DNA of 64,000 nucleotides, taken from positions 1,398,827 to 1,462,826 of the forward strand of contig NZ_CCXK01000017.1 in assembly GCF_000821305.1 (NCBI RefSeq), read 5' to 3'. The notes under the pieces are model-generated. The model did no database searches. It saw only the letters and a list, made by a program, of their open reading frames with translations, and had not been told where the DNA came from. Every line of letters begins with the position of its first letter. The first letter of the stretch is position 1. This DNA is from Clostridium culturomicium. GTDB taxonomy: Bacteria > Bacillota > Clostridia > Clostridiales > Clostridiaceae. Shown here one piece after another: positions 25,474 to 34,207 of this stretch. The translations under genes were made by a program, and so were the position numbers.

Positions 25474-26643
25474 TTATATTGCTTTTCTTCCCTTTAAGAA
25501 AACCTGATGAATATTGATATCTTCATCAAATGTTATTAAGTCTGCATCAGCGCCAATTACTATTTCTCCTTTAATTCCTTCATATCCAAGGTGACGAGCA
25601 GGAGTTTTAGAAGCCATTCTTACTGCAGCCCATAGTGGATGTCCACAAGTTTTATGAACCGTTCTCACTAATCTATCTCCAGTTGCAATACTTCCCATGA
25701 AGCAGTTACGAGCTGGTGGTTTACATACACCATCTTCAATTACAAGCTTCATACCCATCATTTCAAACTCTCCTTCTAATCCCATTCCAGCTAGTGGTAT
25801 GGCATCAGATACCAGCATTATTTTGTCATAGCCTTTAACCTTTATAGCAAGATTAATAAGCTCCGGTGGAAGATGGCATCCATCACAAATTAATTCCACA
25901 TCTAAATCATCTATAAGAAGTCCTGCTTCCACAAGTCCTCCTCTTCTAAAGCCCTTGTCTCTAGTTACAGTAGACATTACACTGTATAGGTGAATTACTG
26001 TAGAATATCCAGCCTTTGTTGCTGCCTCCACTTCATTATAAGTAGCATTTGAATGACCCATACAAGGGATTATTCCATTCCTTCTTATATATCTTCCAAA
26101 GTCTAAAGCTCCCTCCAGCTCCGGTGCAGCCATCCAACGCTTAATTGTACCTTCACTTGCTTCAACGATTGGAGCATACTTTTCTTCAGTTATTACTGGA
26201 AGCTCCGATGAACCAACAGCCATATCAGGATGTGGAATGTTATATGGTCCTTCCATGAAGTATCCTAAATGATTAGGCATGTTTTCCATGGAATCAATAG
26301 TTTTCTTAATCTTTACCAGTTCCTTCATCTCTTCAGCATTATTAACAATAGATGTTGGAGTCATTGAAGTTACGCCGTGTGCCATATGTGCCTTCATTGC
26401 ATTAACGTGTTGTTCAAGATCCTGTGTCATGAACATCCCGCCTCCGCCGCCATGGCAGTGAACATCAATAAGTCCTGGTGAAAGGAATTTTCCTTCACAA
26501 TCAACTACTTCTTCGGCTTTTAAATTTAAAGCTTCCTCCGCAGTACCAAGCCAAGCTATTTTTCCATCTTCAACAAGAACTGCTCCATCCTTCATAACTT
26601 TATCTGCTAAAATTACATCACAGTTTTTAAATAATTTTCTCAT
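25474..26643 (-). CDS. nagA: N-acetylglucosamine-6-phosphate deacetylase
   Basis: 389 residues. GLIDVHCHGGGGG near residue 60 is the metal-binding HxH of NagA. EGPYN, MGHSNATYNEV, THLY-like IHLYSVMS, ELICDGCHLPPEL and LVSDAIPLAGM follow in the order of the family; length is typical. It turns GlcNAc-6-phosphate into glucosamine-6-phosphate and acetate in the cytoplasm. Second gene of the operon, after the aldose-epimerase-like gene. ATG 26643 has GGAGGGAG upstream. No nagB or PTS gene is present here, so the phosphorylated substrate comes from elsewhere. Confidence 0.93.
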   Translation of the reverse strand: MRKLFKNCDVILADKVMKDGAVLVEDGKIAWLGTAEEALNLKAEEVVDCEGKFLSPGLIDVHCHGGGGGMFMTQDLEQHVNAMKAHMAHGVTSMTPTSIVNNAEEMKELVKIKKTIDSMENMPNHLGYFMEGPYNIPHPDMAVGSSELPVITEEKYAPIVEASEGTIKRWMAAPELEGALDFGRYIRRNGIIPCMGHSNATYNEVEAATKAGYSTVIHLYSVMSTVTRDKGFRRGGLVEAGLLIDDLDVELICDGCHLPPELINLAIKVKGYDKIMLVSDAIPLAGMGLEGEFEMMGMKLVIEDGVCKPPARNCFMGSIATGDRLVRTVHKTCGHPLWAAVRMASKTPARHLGYEGIKGEIVIGADADLITFDEDINIHQVFLKGRKAI

Positions 26644-26670
26644 CTCAATTCTCCCTCCTTAAGTTACACT

Positions 26671-26729
26671 CCAAATCTTTGATTTGGTTAGTGGAACTTA
26701 CTCCTTCGAATGTATATGAGAAGGAGCTT
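26671..26729 (-). repeat. Two-hairpin leader element, nagA copy
   Basis: CCAAATC/GATTTGG hairpin (26671-26687) and CTCCTT/AAGGAG hairpin (26701-26726) just upstream of the nagA ribosome site. The same two hairpins with the same order and spacing precede the DUF1659 gene, and a diverged version precedes galU. Role unknown. Confidence 0.6.
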
Positions 26730-26731
26730 CC

Positions 26732-26794
26732 TTAATTCTTAATTCTTAATTCTTAATTCTTAATTCTTTATTTTTAATTCTTAATTCTCAATTC
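26732..26794. repeat. Heptanucleotide repeat, nine copies, overlapping the end of the upstream gene
   Basis: Nine units of TTAATTC, seven of them exact, in 26732-26794. The last two units lie inside the aldose-epimerase-like gene and contain its stop codon. Such short repeats are prone to slippage, which would change spacing to nagA and the last residues of the protein. Confidence 0.95.
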
Positions 26795-27650
26795 CAATGG
26801 TAATACTCATAGTTGATTTAAGCTCTTCTCCTGGATTTAATAAGTTTTTAGCTCCAGTATTTAATGCGTTAGGCATATCATTCCATGGTTCAATACATAG
26901 GAAGTTTTTCTCCCTTAAAGACCATAACATCATAATTCCATAATGATCATCAAATTCCACTTGAATCTGATTTCCTAACACCTTGTCCCTTGAAATAATT
27001 TTCTTCTCTGCTCCCATGAATAAGCCGTGAGATTCTGGCATTATTGGCATCTTAACTGGATTTTCAAAGGGCTCTACGGCTCCTGTCATAAAGTTTAATG
27101 CTCCCTTTGCATTAACCTGAAGCTCCACATTTTCTAATCCACTAATATTAAAGTATGGATGGAATCCAAAACCGAAAGGCATTGGAACTTGTCCTTCATT
27201 TTTATAAATTTGATTTAAAGTAAGCTTATTTCCTTGAAGTTCATAAGTAAAAGTAACTTTAAAATCAAAGGGATAATATTTTTTACTTTCTTCATTAGAA
27301 GCCAGCTCAATGGTTATACTTGTCTTTTCTTCTGATTTGAATTCCTTTACACTCCAGGCAGAAGTATGGGCAATACCGTGGATTGGCATTGGATACTCTT
27401 TTCCGGAAACAGTATACTTTTCTTCCTCAGTTCTGCCACAGCATGGAAAAAGAATTGGCATTCCACATCTTGGTCTGTCATCACCGTAAAAGTTTTCTTC
27501 ATCAAAGTAAATAAACTCTTTACTATTAAGTGAAAAGGATGAAAGAATTCCGCCTCTTTCTGGAACTATTACTGCTCGTGTACCGGTGTTTAGGTCTTCC
27601 AAGACATATTCTTTAAATTTTTTAGATTTACATTCTTTTATCATGTTCAT
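26781..27650 (-). CDS. Aldose 1-epimerase family protein
   Basis: 289 residues. The family features are VPERGGILSSFSL near residue 32, CGMPILFPCCGR near 80, PIHGIAH near 108, and FGFHPYF near 185, the catalytic-site histidine block of galactose-mutarotase-like enzymes (YeaD/GalM superfamily). It probably interconverts anomers of the imported sugar. It opens the operon and is divergent from the AraC regulator. Start ATG 27650 has AAGGAAAGG upstream. Its stop codon lies in a heptamer repeat. Confidence 0.85.
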   Translation of the reverse strand: MNMIKECKSKKFKEYVLEDLNTGTRAVIVPERGGILSSFSLNSKEFIYFDEENFYGDDRPRCGMPILFPCCGRTEEEKYTVSGKEYPMPIHGIAHTSAWSVKEFKSEEKTSITIELASNEESKKYYPFDFKVTFTYELQGNKLTLNQIYKNEGQVPMPFGFGFHPYFNISGLENVELQVNAKGALNFMTGAVEPFENPVKMPIMPESHGLFMGAEKKIISRDKVLGNQIQVEFDDHYGIMMLWSLREKNFLCIEPWNDMPNALNTGAKNLLNPGEELKSTMSITIGIEN

Positions 27651-27813
27651 TTTTTACCTTTCCTTGATAAAACACACTTGCATTTTTTGTTAATTTGAAG
27701 TTATAATATCTTTTGTATTAAAAATCAATTAAATTTATCATTTGAAAATTTCATTAATCAAACACATTTAAAAACTTTTAAAATTCAGTTTTTTTAATAA
27801 CTTCAGTGAATTC

Positions 27814-27843
27814 ATTATAGGTTAATTAAACATCCACCTTCAA
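27814..27843 (-). promoter_or_regulatory. Candidate promoter of the amino-sugar operon
   Basis: TTGAAG (27838-27843), an 18-base spacer and a perfect TATAAT (27814-27819) on the minus strand. The leader to the first start would be about 160 bases. No operator for the AraC protein could be picked out in the rest of the 27651-28046 gap. Confidence 0.5.
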
Positions 27844-27914
27844 TATTACTACTTGCTCTAAATCTTATGAAAATTGTTTTTCTTATATATATTGCTTAAC
27901 TTTATATTAAATCG

Positions 27915-27923
27915 TGCTATAAT
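27915..27923 (+). promoter_or_regulatory. Candidate extended -10 promoter of the AraC gene
   Basis: TGCTATAAT is a perfect extended -10 element. TTGCTT lies 20 bases upstream, too far for a standard -35, which extended -10 promoters do not need. Confidence 0.45.
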
Positions 27924-28046
27924 TTGAATAAATATTATAAAATTTATGATATTTTCTAAGGAGTTTTTTTATTTTTCACTTAACTTTAGTACTGTAACAT
28001 TATGATAAACTAAAAAAATCAAGATATTATAGGTGTGAGGTGTAAT

Positions 28047-28928
28047 ATGGACTTTAATTTTACAAATGAAGTTTTATCTAACGAAATGAATTGCTCAACT
28101 TTTGAATTGTATAATTTTAACACAAAAAACTTAACTGATATTGAAGAATCCCTTCATAATCATTATGATTTTTATATTTTTACTGAAGGTAATACTGAGT
28201 TTCTAATAAATAATGAAATTTATGAAATTACTAATAAGGATATTTTGATTATACCTCCTAATAATAAATATAAAATAAATACTGAAAAGTCTAACAGTGA
28301 GTGTACTGGCTTTGTATTAAGAATCCATAATGACTATAAAAGAAAACTTGAAGAATCAGATTCTGATTTTTTATATTCTTTTAGATGGATAGAAGAAACT
28401 TCAAATTTTAAGATTTCTCTTTCTGAAAACATAATCTTAGGTTTAGCCAGTAAGTTTTACTTCTTAATTGACGAAAACCGGAGTGATAAATTCTGCAAGG
28501 AAATCCACGGTCACGCCTTACTAATATCAATTCTTGTAAATGTGGATAGGATTGTATATAGCAAAACTAAGGAAAATATCCTAAATCCCAAACAGCAGCT
28601 AGTTGGAAACATATCAAGTTACATAAGTAACAACTTAACTAGTGATTTAACTCTAGATGAAATAGCCAGTAAGTTTTTTCTAAGCAAATATTATATTTGT
28701 CACCTTTTCAGAGATGTAATTGGCATGTCTGTACAACAGCTCATCACTCAAGAAAGGCTTCAAGCAGCTAAAACTATGATTTTGAAGGGAGAACCCATCG
28801 GAAAGGTCCATACCCTTTGTGGCTTTAAGGATTACGCTTGTTTATATAGAGCTTTCACCAAGGAATATGGAATTTCTCCACAAAAGTTTAAAAATATATA
28901 TGCACATAGAAATGATATGTTTATATAA
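28047..28928 (+). CDS. AraC-family transcriptional regulator
   Basis: 293 residues from the ATG at 28047; GAGGTG lies just upstream and the longer frame begins with a GTG inside it. Residues about 20-100 form a cupin-like sensor (HNHYDFYIF, IIPPNNKY). Residues about 190-290 are a double helix-turn-helix: LDEIASKFFLSKYYICHLFR and the second, with YGISPQKFK at its end. It is divergent from the nagA operon, so it most likely activates that operon in response to a sugar. Clear family match; the inducer is unknown. Confidence 0.92.
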   Translation: MDFNFTNEVLSNEMNCSTFELYNFNTKNLTDIEESLHNHYDFYIFTEGNTEFLINNEIYEITNKDILIIPPNNKYKINTEKSNSECTGFVLRIHNDYKRKLEESDSDFLYSFRWIEETSNFKISLSENIILGLASKFYFLIDENRSDKFCKEIHGHALLISILVNVDRIVYSKTKENILNPKQQLVGNISSYISNNLTSDLTLDEIASKFFLSKYYICHLFRDVIGMSVQQLITQERLQAAKTMILKGEPIGKVHTLCGFKDYACLYRAFTKEYGISPQKFKNIYAHRNDMFI

Positions 28929-28970
28929 TCATATTATAAAGGTTAAGCTATTCAATTTATAAATAAAAAA

Positions 28971-29006
28971 AACTATGGTCTAATAACTGAAGTTATGACC
29001 ATAGTT
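28971..29006. terminator. Bidirectional terminator between AraC and histidine kinase genes
   Basis: AACTATGGTC/GACCATAGTT ten-pair stem, with an inner ATAACT/AGTTAT pairing. A run of eight A on the plus side gives a strong T tract for the minus-strand kinase gene; the plus side is weaker. Confidence 0.85.
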
Positions 29007-29074
29007 CTAATTAAATTTTCATAAACTCTATATAATTTCAATTTTTTTTATTCCTCCTATATAAAATAATCATT

Positions 29075-30037
29075 TTAACCTTCATAATCATAGATATCTG
29101 ATAATTCCATTTTTATTCTGTACTGTCTGTTATAAAGAACTTTACTAGAAATATAAGAGGATACATCATTTTCATTTTTAAAAAAAGGCAATTTTATTTT
29201 GACTTCTGTCCCTATGTTTAAAGTGCTCTTAACCTCAATTTCTCCCCCATGCATTTGCACGAGATTCTTCGTTATCTCTAACCCTAGACCACAGCCTTCA
29301 GCTGGCTTAGTCATTTGGTTTTCATTGTAGCTTAAACCATAGAAAATAGATTGAATATCTTTTTTACTAATCCCGATTCCATAATCCTTCACAGATATTA
29401 TTACATGCTTTTCATTCACTGATATTTTTACATATATATCTGAATTATTACGATTAAATTTTATTGAATTTGAAATTAAATTCAATAAAATTCTATCAAT
29501 AATAGCTTTATCAAAACTTAACATAATTTCCTCTTTTGAAGTATCAAAAATAATTGTCATATCTTTTGAAGATAAAAACTCATTTAAATACCTATTAATA
29601 TCTTCACATAAGCTTTCTATCCATTCAACAATATTATAATTATCATATTTTAGAAAAAAATTCTTAGCATGAATTTCTGCTAAATCGATAAAATTATTAG
29701 ACAGTTTTAATAAGCGAAAGGAATTCAATTTTATATTTGTAACCTCATTTTTTAAAACCATTGAAAACTCATCATTGTTAATTTTACTTAACTTATGTTC
29801 AATTAATTGAGCTGAAGCCAGTAATACATTTAATGGTGTTCTAAGTTCATGACCTAAATTGGAATAAAATCCTTCCTTTAACATTGTTAAAACTTCCTTA
29901 TGCATTGTGTTATTATTAGATCCACTAAAGGTATTCCTACCTATATGTTCTCCACAATTTATACCATTAAAAAAAGTATACTCTGCCGCTGTATTTAAAA
30001 GTAATCCTAACGAATCCTTTGAATATACTTTATTCAT
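29075..30037 (-). CDS. Soluble sensor histidine kinase (HisKA-HATPase)
   Basis: 320 residues, no membrane span and no PAS or other sensor domain before the kinase core. The H box is LGHELRTPLN with His63. The N box is LLNLISNSIKFN, G1 is VKDYGIGIS and G2 is GCGLGLEI. It resembles the kinase core of membrane kinases with the sensor cut away, so it may read a partner protein or lack a signal input. It has its own promoter, which shares a 27-bp element with the promoter of the next two-component pair. ATG 30037 has AGAGGTGG upstream. Confidence 0.9.
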   Translation of the reverse strand: MNKVYSKDSLGLLLNTAAEYTFFNGINCGEHIGRNTFSGSNNNTMHKEVLTMLKEGFYSNLGHELRTPLNVLLASAQLIEHKLSKINNDEFSMVLKNEVTNIKLNSFRLLKLSNNFIDLAEIHAKNFFLKYDNYNIVEWIESLCEDINRYLNEFLSSKDMTIIFDTSKEEIMLSFDKAIIDRILLNLISNSIKFNRNNSDIYVKISVNEKHVIISVKDYGIGISKKDIQSIFYGLSYNENQMTKPAEGCGLGLEITKNLVQMHGGEIEVKSTLNIGTEVKIKLPFFKNENDVSSYISSKVLYNRQYRIKMELSDIYDYEG

Positions 30038-30225
30038 TAAACCACCTCTTACTCACAAAAATTCATACTACAATCATTTATCCTTAAATATCAAGATCCC
30101 TTAAAATCTTCTTCTTATTTCTGGTTATTCTCTCATATCAAGGTATCTTCTTCAACTTATCAATTTTTTCTACAAAATAAATTACTATTATTGTATTTTT
30201 TTAGTAAAATTTACTTCATAAAAAA

Positions 30226-30262
30226 ATTATAATATTTTAACCGCAACAAAACTGTGATGTTT
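30226..30262 (-). promoter_or_regulatory. Histidine-kinase promoter with 27-bp shared element (copy 1)
   Basis: On the minus strand a 27-bp element (30236-30262; core TTGTTGCGGTTAAA) ends four bases before a perfect TATAAT (30226-30231). There is no consensus -35, as at activator-dependent promoters. Copy 2 (32961-32997) matches at 25 of 27 positions with identical spacing. Confidence 0.65.
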
Positions 30263-30282
30263 CGATTAAAAATTATAATTTT

Positions 30283-31077
30283 TTACATTTTCTTAACTTT
30301 ATTTAAGATATCTTCTTTAACTGCCTCTGCCCAAGAATACTCATACATATATTCGCCATTAAAGATTGACAGTTCACCCTTTAAAACACGGTAATAATCA
30401 CAAGTGAAAAGCTTTGTGTTCACACGACATTTACCATAGGCTTGTTCAATTAACTCTCCCAACCCAACTTCTTTCAATTCTTTTCGAAGTCGACTTAAGT
30501 ATGAGCGAACACGATTTTGAGCTTTTCCTTCATCTATATCTCCCATAAGAACATAACAAATTGTATTTACATTAACCCATTGACCTTGATTATGTACTAA
30601 ATACGCCAATAACTCTTTTGCTTTTTTACTCCTAAATCCAATGGGCTTCCCATCAATAAAAACATCAAACCCCGGGAAGCATTTAATCTCAATGTGTCCT
30701 AGGGATTTCTGTTTAATTCCCTTTAGTAATTTATACTTTTCAATAACCTGTGCAATATCTTCCTTATTAAAAGGCTTTAGAATATATCCTATGGCCATAG
30801 TCTTCCAAGCATTAATTGCATAACTTGCATATCCCGTTACAAATACTGTCATAGGAGGATCTTCTAATTTATCAAATTCAGAAATAAGTTCCATTCCATT
30901 AATCTCCGGCATTTCAATATCCAAAAATATTAAATCCACTGAATTTTCTTTTATATACTCAAAAGCACTAATTGGATCTGAAAATGTTCTTATAGACTCA
31001 ATTTCATCATGCTCTTTTAATATTCTAGCAAGCATATTTCTTGCATAAAGCATATCATCAATAATGATAACTTTCAT
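30283..31077 (-). CDS. Response regulator with SARP-like winged-helix output domain
   Basis: 264 residues from ATG 31077 (GAGGAG upstream; a GTG three bases earlier is the alternative). The receiver domain has IIIDDM, the phosphorylated Asp in LIFLDIEMPE, and the Thr/Lys blocks VFVTGYAS and YILKPF. The C-terminal half (about 125-264) reads RSKKAKELLAYLVHNQGQW and RVRSYLSRLRKEL, the winged helix of SARP/BTAD-like regulators rather than the LytTR domain that usually partners LytS-type kinases. It starts 11 bases after the kinase gene and is its likely partner. It may bind the 27-bp elements nearby. Confidence 0.9.
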   Translation of the reverse strand: MKVIIIDDMLYARNMLARILKEHDEIESIRTFSDPISAFEYIKENSVDLIFLDIEMPEINGMELISEFDKLEDPPMTVFVTGYASYAINAWKTMAIGYILKPFNKEDIAQVIEKYKLLKGIKQKSLGHIEIKCFPGFDVFIDGKPIGFRSKKAKELLAYLVHNQGQWVNVNTICYVLMGDIDEGKAQNRVRSYLSRLRKELKEVGLGELIEQAYGKCRVNTKLFTCDYYRVLKGELSIFNGEYMYEYSWAEAVKEDILNKVKKM

Positions 31078-31087
31078 CACTATCTCC

Positions 31088-32713
31088 TCATTTCCATTTT
31101 GGTATTTTAATTGTCACCCTTGTACCAACTCCAATTTCACTTTCAAAACTCACCTTCGCAGCACATAATTTTTCTAATCTATATACTATATTTCTTGTTG
31201 AGCTAAATACACATGGAAGCTCATTTAATTTATTTATATCAAACCCAACACCATTATCCTCGATTAATATAAATATATTTTCATCTTCACAAAAGGTTGA
31301 AAGTTTAATTATACCACTACCAGATCTCTTTCTCACACCATGTCGAAACGCATTTTCTATTAAGGGTTGTATTGTAAGTGGTGGAATTTTAATATCATCA
31401 AATTTTATATCCTCAACATACTCAATTTCTTCTCCAAAACATATCCTTTGAATTTTCATATAGGTTAATATATAATCTCTCTCATAACTAAAGGATATTG
31501 TTCCTGATTGTTCTAAAAGATTCATATTGCTTCTTAAGTAAGAGTAAAATAATCCTATTGTATCTGCTGCAAGTTCTGGTTCAGTGTAGCATAAATCCTG
31601 AATAGCAATTAAAACATTACTAAAAAAATGTGATTCCATCTGACGACTCATAAACTTCATTCTAAATTCTTCTAGCTGTGTTTTTATTATTTTTTCTTCT
31701 CTTAACTCCTCAGAATGCTTAACTACCTCTACAGTCAATTGAGAAAACAGGAAGCATAGTCCACCACTTCTAATATACATTCCAAGAAAATAAAACTCAT
31801 GATTTGTATACATTATCAGTTCTTTCACTATACAAAAAATGAGTATAGAAAATCCACATCCATAAATAACTCTATAGATTAACGCCAATTTCTCTTTGAA
31901 AAATATAATATAGACTATATAGATTGTTGTTATTATCATTAAATATATAATTAATGGAATTAATTGAATAAAATCTGTTATTCCCAACAACTGAAGAATG
32001 AAACTTAGAATAAAGCTTATTAAATAAATTGTCATTTGTAATTTATAAGCAACACTTTCCCTAATATTATATTTTTCTTTAACGAATAACAGAAAAATCA
32101 TTGGCATTATCATTAGCGAAAAAACTTTAATATATTCTCGACTATTCAGAGAATATACTGACCAAAATATTGCTCCAGCATCTATTGCTGACAAAAGCCC
32201 AAAGGCAATAAAAAAGAAACCTAAGTACATAAAAGATTTATCCCAATGTTTATTTGTTATAAACTTTATTATCAATATATATATGCCTGATAAAATAGCA
32301 ATAAAGCTAATAATCAGCTTCACTATTATTCCTTTAAATAAATCTAATAAAATTACTTCAACAGTTCCGTACCACATTGAATTTTTCTGACCAATATCCC
32401 CTTTATACGGAGATGTGAATTCTAACCTAATGATAGCATCCCCCTCTATCTCCTCTAATGAAATAAAATGCCACTTACTAGGGATATATTTATCCCATCT
32501 TTGCTTCTGAGGTGGAAGGTACTCATACACCAACTTATCATTTATAAATATCCTTAAATCCTGCTCTATTGTCCTCAGACAAATAATCTCACCTCTATTT
32601 AAAGTTCTATTCATCTCGCAATGCCACCCAATATGTAAAACTAAACATACACCAGCAGCCATCATCGCAAATAAAATAAAAATGTAAACTTTATTATTAA
32701 AATCCTTACTCAA
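31088..32713 (-). CDS. 7TMR-DISM-type sensor histidine kinase (His_kinase/LytS-like)
   Basis: 541 residues. An N-terminal helix is followed by an extracellular beta-rich domain (about 35-125), then seven membrane helices (about 130-340): the 7TMR-DISM layout, which often senses a carbohydrate or small ligand. The kinase part begins with RQMESHFFSN (His about 360), a variant of the usual QxxPHFLFN block, with Pro replaced. IQPLIENAFRHG is the N box, and DNGVGF the G1 box. Co-transcribed with the response regulator. No ATG ribosome site stronger than the local A-rich stretch is seen. Confidence 0.9.
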   Translation of the reverse strand: MSKDFNNKVYIFILFAMMAAGVCLVLHIGWHCEMNRTLNRGEIICLRTIEQDLRIFINDKLVYEYLPPQKQRWDKYIPSKWHFISLEEIEGDAIIRLEFTSPYKGDIGQKNSMWYGTVEVILLDLFKGIIVKLIISFIAILSGIYILIIKFITNKHWDKSFMYLGFFFIAFGLLSAIDAGAIFWSVYSLNSREYIKVFSLMIMPMIFLLFVKEKYNIRESVAYKLQMTIYLISFILSFILQLLGITDFIQLIPLIIYLMIITTIYIVYIIFFKEKLALIYRVIYGCGFSILIFCIVKELIMYTNHEFYFLGMYIRSGGLCFLFSQLTVEVVKHSEELREEKIIKTQLEEFRMKFMSRQMESHFFSNVLIAIQDLCYTEPELAADTIGLFYSYLRSNMNLLEQSGTISFSYERDYILTYMKIQRICFGEEIEYVEDIKFDDIKIPPLTIQPLIENAFRHGVRKRSGSGIIKLSTFCEDENIFILIEDNGVGFDINKLNELPCVFSSTRNIVYRLEKLCAAKVSFESEIGVGTRVTIKIPKWK

Positions 32714-32960
32714 TTTTGTATTTAAAATTTAAATCCTACTCCTTTACCCCATGATATATTTTCTATAAAATGTTCTTTTTCGCCTTGACACTCCTTCGTT
32801 ATTAATCTTATAATATATTAAGATTTTCTTCTACATTTCTGTAAATTTTGTAACAAATAGCTTTATATTATAAAAATTTACATAAAGGATAGTTTTATTA
32901 AAACATAAGGTATTGGATTTTTAATGGAATCTAATATTCTTTTAAAACATCTTCACAAAA

Positions 32961-32997
32961 ATTATAAGTCTTTAACCGCAACAACTCTGTGATGTTT
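32961..32997 (-). promoter_or_regulatory. Kinase-regulator operon promoter with 27-bp shared element (copy 2)
   Basis: The 27-bp element lies at 32971-32997 and TATAAT at 32961-32966, four bases apart exactly as in copy 1. It is about 250 bases upstream of the kinase start. The shared placement suggests one activator drives both promoters, plausibly the response regulator itself. The rest of the 32714-33145 gap is AT-rich apart from a terminator. Confidence 0.65.
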
Positions 32998-33063
32998 TTT
33001 TATAAATACTTTAATTTTTTATATTTTTATAAAAATTTTGTATTTTTTGATTAATATAAAAAC

Positions 33064-33099
33064 AACATAGCTACCATTAAATTCCGGATCAGCTATGTT
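33064..33099 (-). terminator. Terminator of the LicA-like gene
   Basis: AACATAGCT/AGCTATGTT nine-pair stem (33064-33072 with 33091-33099), then GTTTTTATATT on the minus strand. Confidence 0.8.
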
Positions 33100-33145
33100 G
33101 CAAATTCACTTACTATATTTTTATTCACACTGTAATTACATAAAT

Positions 33146-34123
33146 CTATTTTTCTTTTAACATCTTCTGCACTCTCTCAAATTTAAATTTTGAATACTCA
33201 ATAAGATAATCATCACCTCTAGCTGCCTTTGCAGCTGCCCAAGTACACCAGAACATATCTTGTACAATTTTATAAATTGATATCTTTTCACATATTGCTT
33301 TTTCTTCCTCAATATTAATTCCTTTAAAGTAGCTTTTTAAAAGCTCCTCTTCCTCAACCTTAGTAAAATTACATTCTAAGCATACAGCTGCTAAATCCCA
33401 AACTGCATCATAATTTCCGCTGTACTCCCAATCTATAACATAAATTCTATCTTGCCCAACCTTTATGAAATTCTCTGGAAGTGGATCAATGTGACAAGGT
33501 ACTTTATGAATCCCAAGCCTTTTTAATTTGGTCTCCAATGCCATGCACTGAGCTTTAACCTTTTTATATTCCTGAGATACTTCTCCTATTACTTCTTCTA
33601 AGGCTCTTTCATAAAAATTTATGCTTTTAAATGGGTTGAAGTCACTTTTAAAAACCTTACGGCTGCAATGAAGAGTTCTTAGCCCTTCCGCCATTAACCT
33701 TATATTATCTATTTCTTTGCCTGAACCTTTATTCAAAGTTTCTGCACCTTTAATATACCTGCAAATTTTGAATCCAGTTTTAGAGTCAAAATACATAGTT
33801 TCACTATCAAGGCCAAGGTCATATGCAATTTGTGCATTGTACTTTTCATTATTTCTGTCAATGAATTCATCTGTACCCTTGCCAGGAAATCTCACAACAA
33901 AGTCTTCATTATGAACTGTTACCTTAAAGCTTTTATTTGTACGTCCACCAAGACGCTCAATGTTACAAATATATTTTTCATCAGCCTTAAGCAGTTTTGA
34001 AACCCAGCTTTTAACCTTCATTTCCTGTGTTTCATGAGTTTCATCATCCTTAAAAATATTGACCAATGTCTGCTTATCCCCTTGTTTATAATAGCTTTTA
34101 TCCATAGTTTCTAAAGTTTTCAT
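33146..34123 (-). CDS. Choline/ethanolamine kinase-like phosphotransferase (LicA/APH fold)
   Basis: 325 residues from the ATG at 34123 (GGGGGA ten bases upstream); an earlier ATG at 34153 has only a weak AGGT. The APH-fold blocks are visible: LGGRTNKSFKV (nucleotide loop), CHIDPLPENF as the Brenner-type HxDxxxxN catalytic loop, and YVIDWEYSG as the metal-binding Asp. Enzymes of this sort phosphorylate choline or a related amino alcohol in the cytoplasm. The gene follows a LicC-like/aminotransferase fusion by 84 bases, so the pair probably makes a CDP- or phosphate-activated amino alcohol. Substrate not proven. Confidence 0.85.
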   Translation of the reverse strand: MKTLETMDKSYYKQGDKQTLVNIFKDDETHETQEMKVKSWVSKLLKADEKYICNIERLGGRTNKSFKVTVHNEDFVVRFPGKGTDEFIDRNNEKYNAQIAYDLGLDSETMYFDSKTGFKICRYIKGAETLNKGSGKEIDNIRLMAEGLRTLHCSRKVFKSDFNPFKSINFYERALEEVIGEVSQEYKKVKAQCMALETKLKRLGIHKVPCHIDPLPENFIKVGQDRIYVIDWEYSGNYDAVWDLAAVCLECNFTKVEEEELLKSYFKGINIEEEKAICEKISIYKIVQDMFWCTWAAAKAARGDDYLIEYSKFKFERVQKMLKEK

Positions 34124-34159
34124 ATGTTCCGTCCCCCATTTATACTTTCTCATAAGCTG

Positions 34160-34194
34160 GACCTATCGAATCCAAAATTTGGACCCGAGAGGTC
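34160..34194. repeat. Long hairpin between the fusion gene and the kinase gene
   Basis: The minus strand forms a nearly complete stem from GACCT to AGGTC with TCC AAA/TTT GGA at its tip (G-U pairs tolerated). There is no T tract, so it looks like an mRNA stabiliser or processing site rather than a terminator. Confidence 0.5.
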
Positions 34195-34207
34195 TAGATT
34201 ATGAGAT

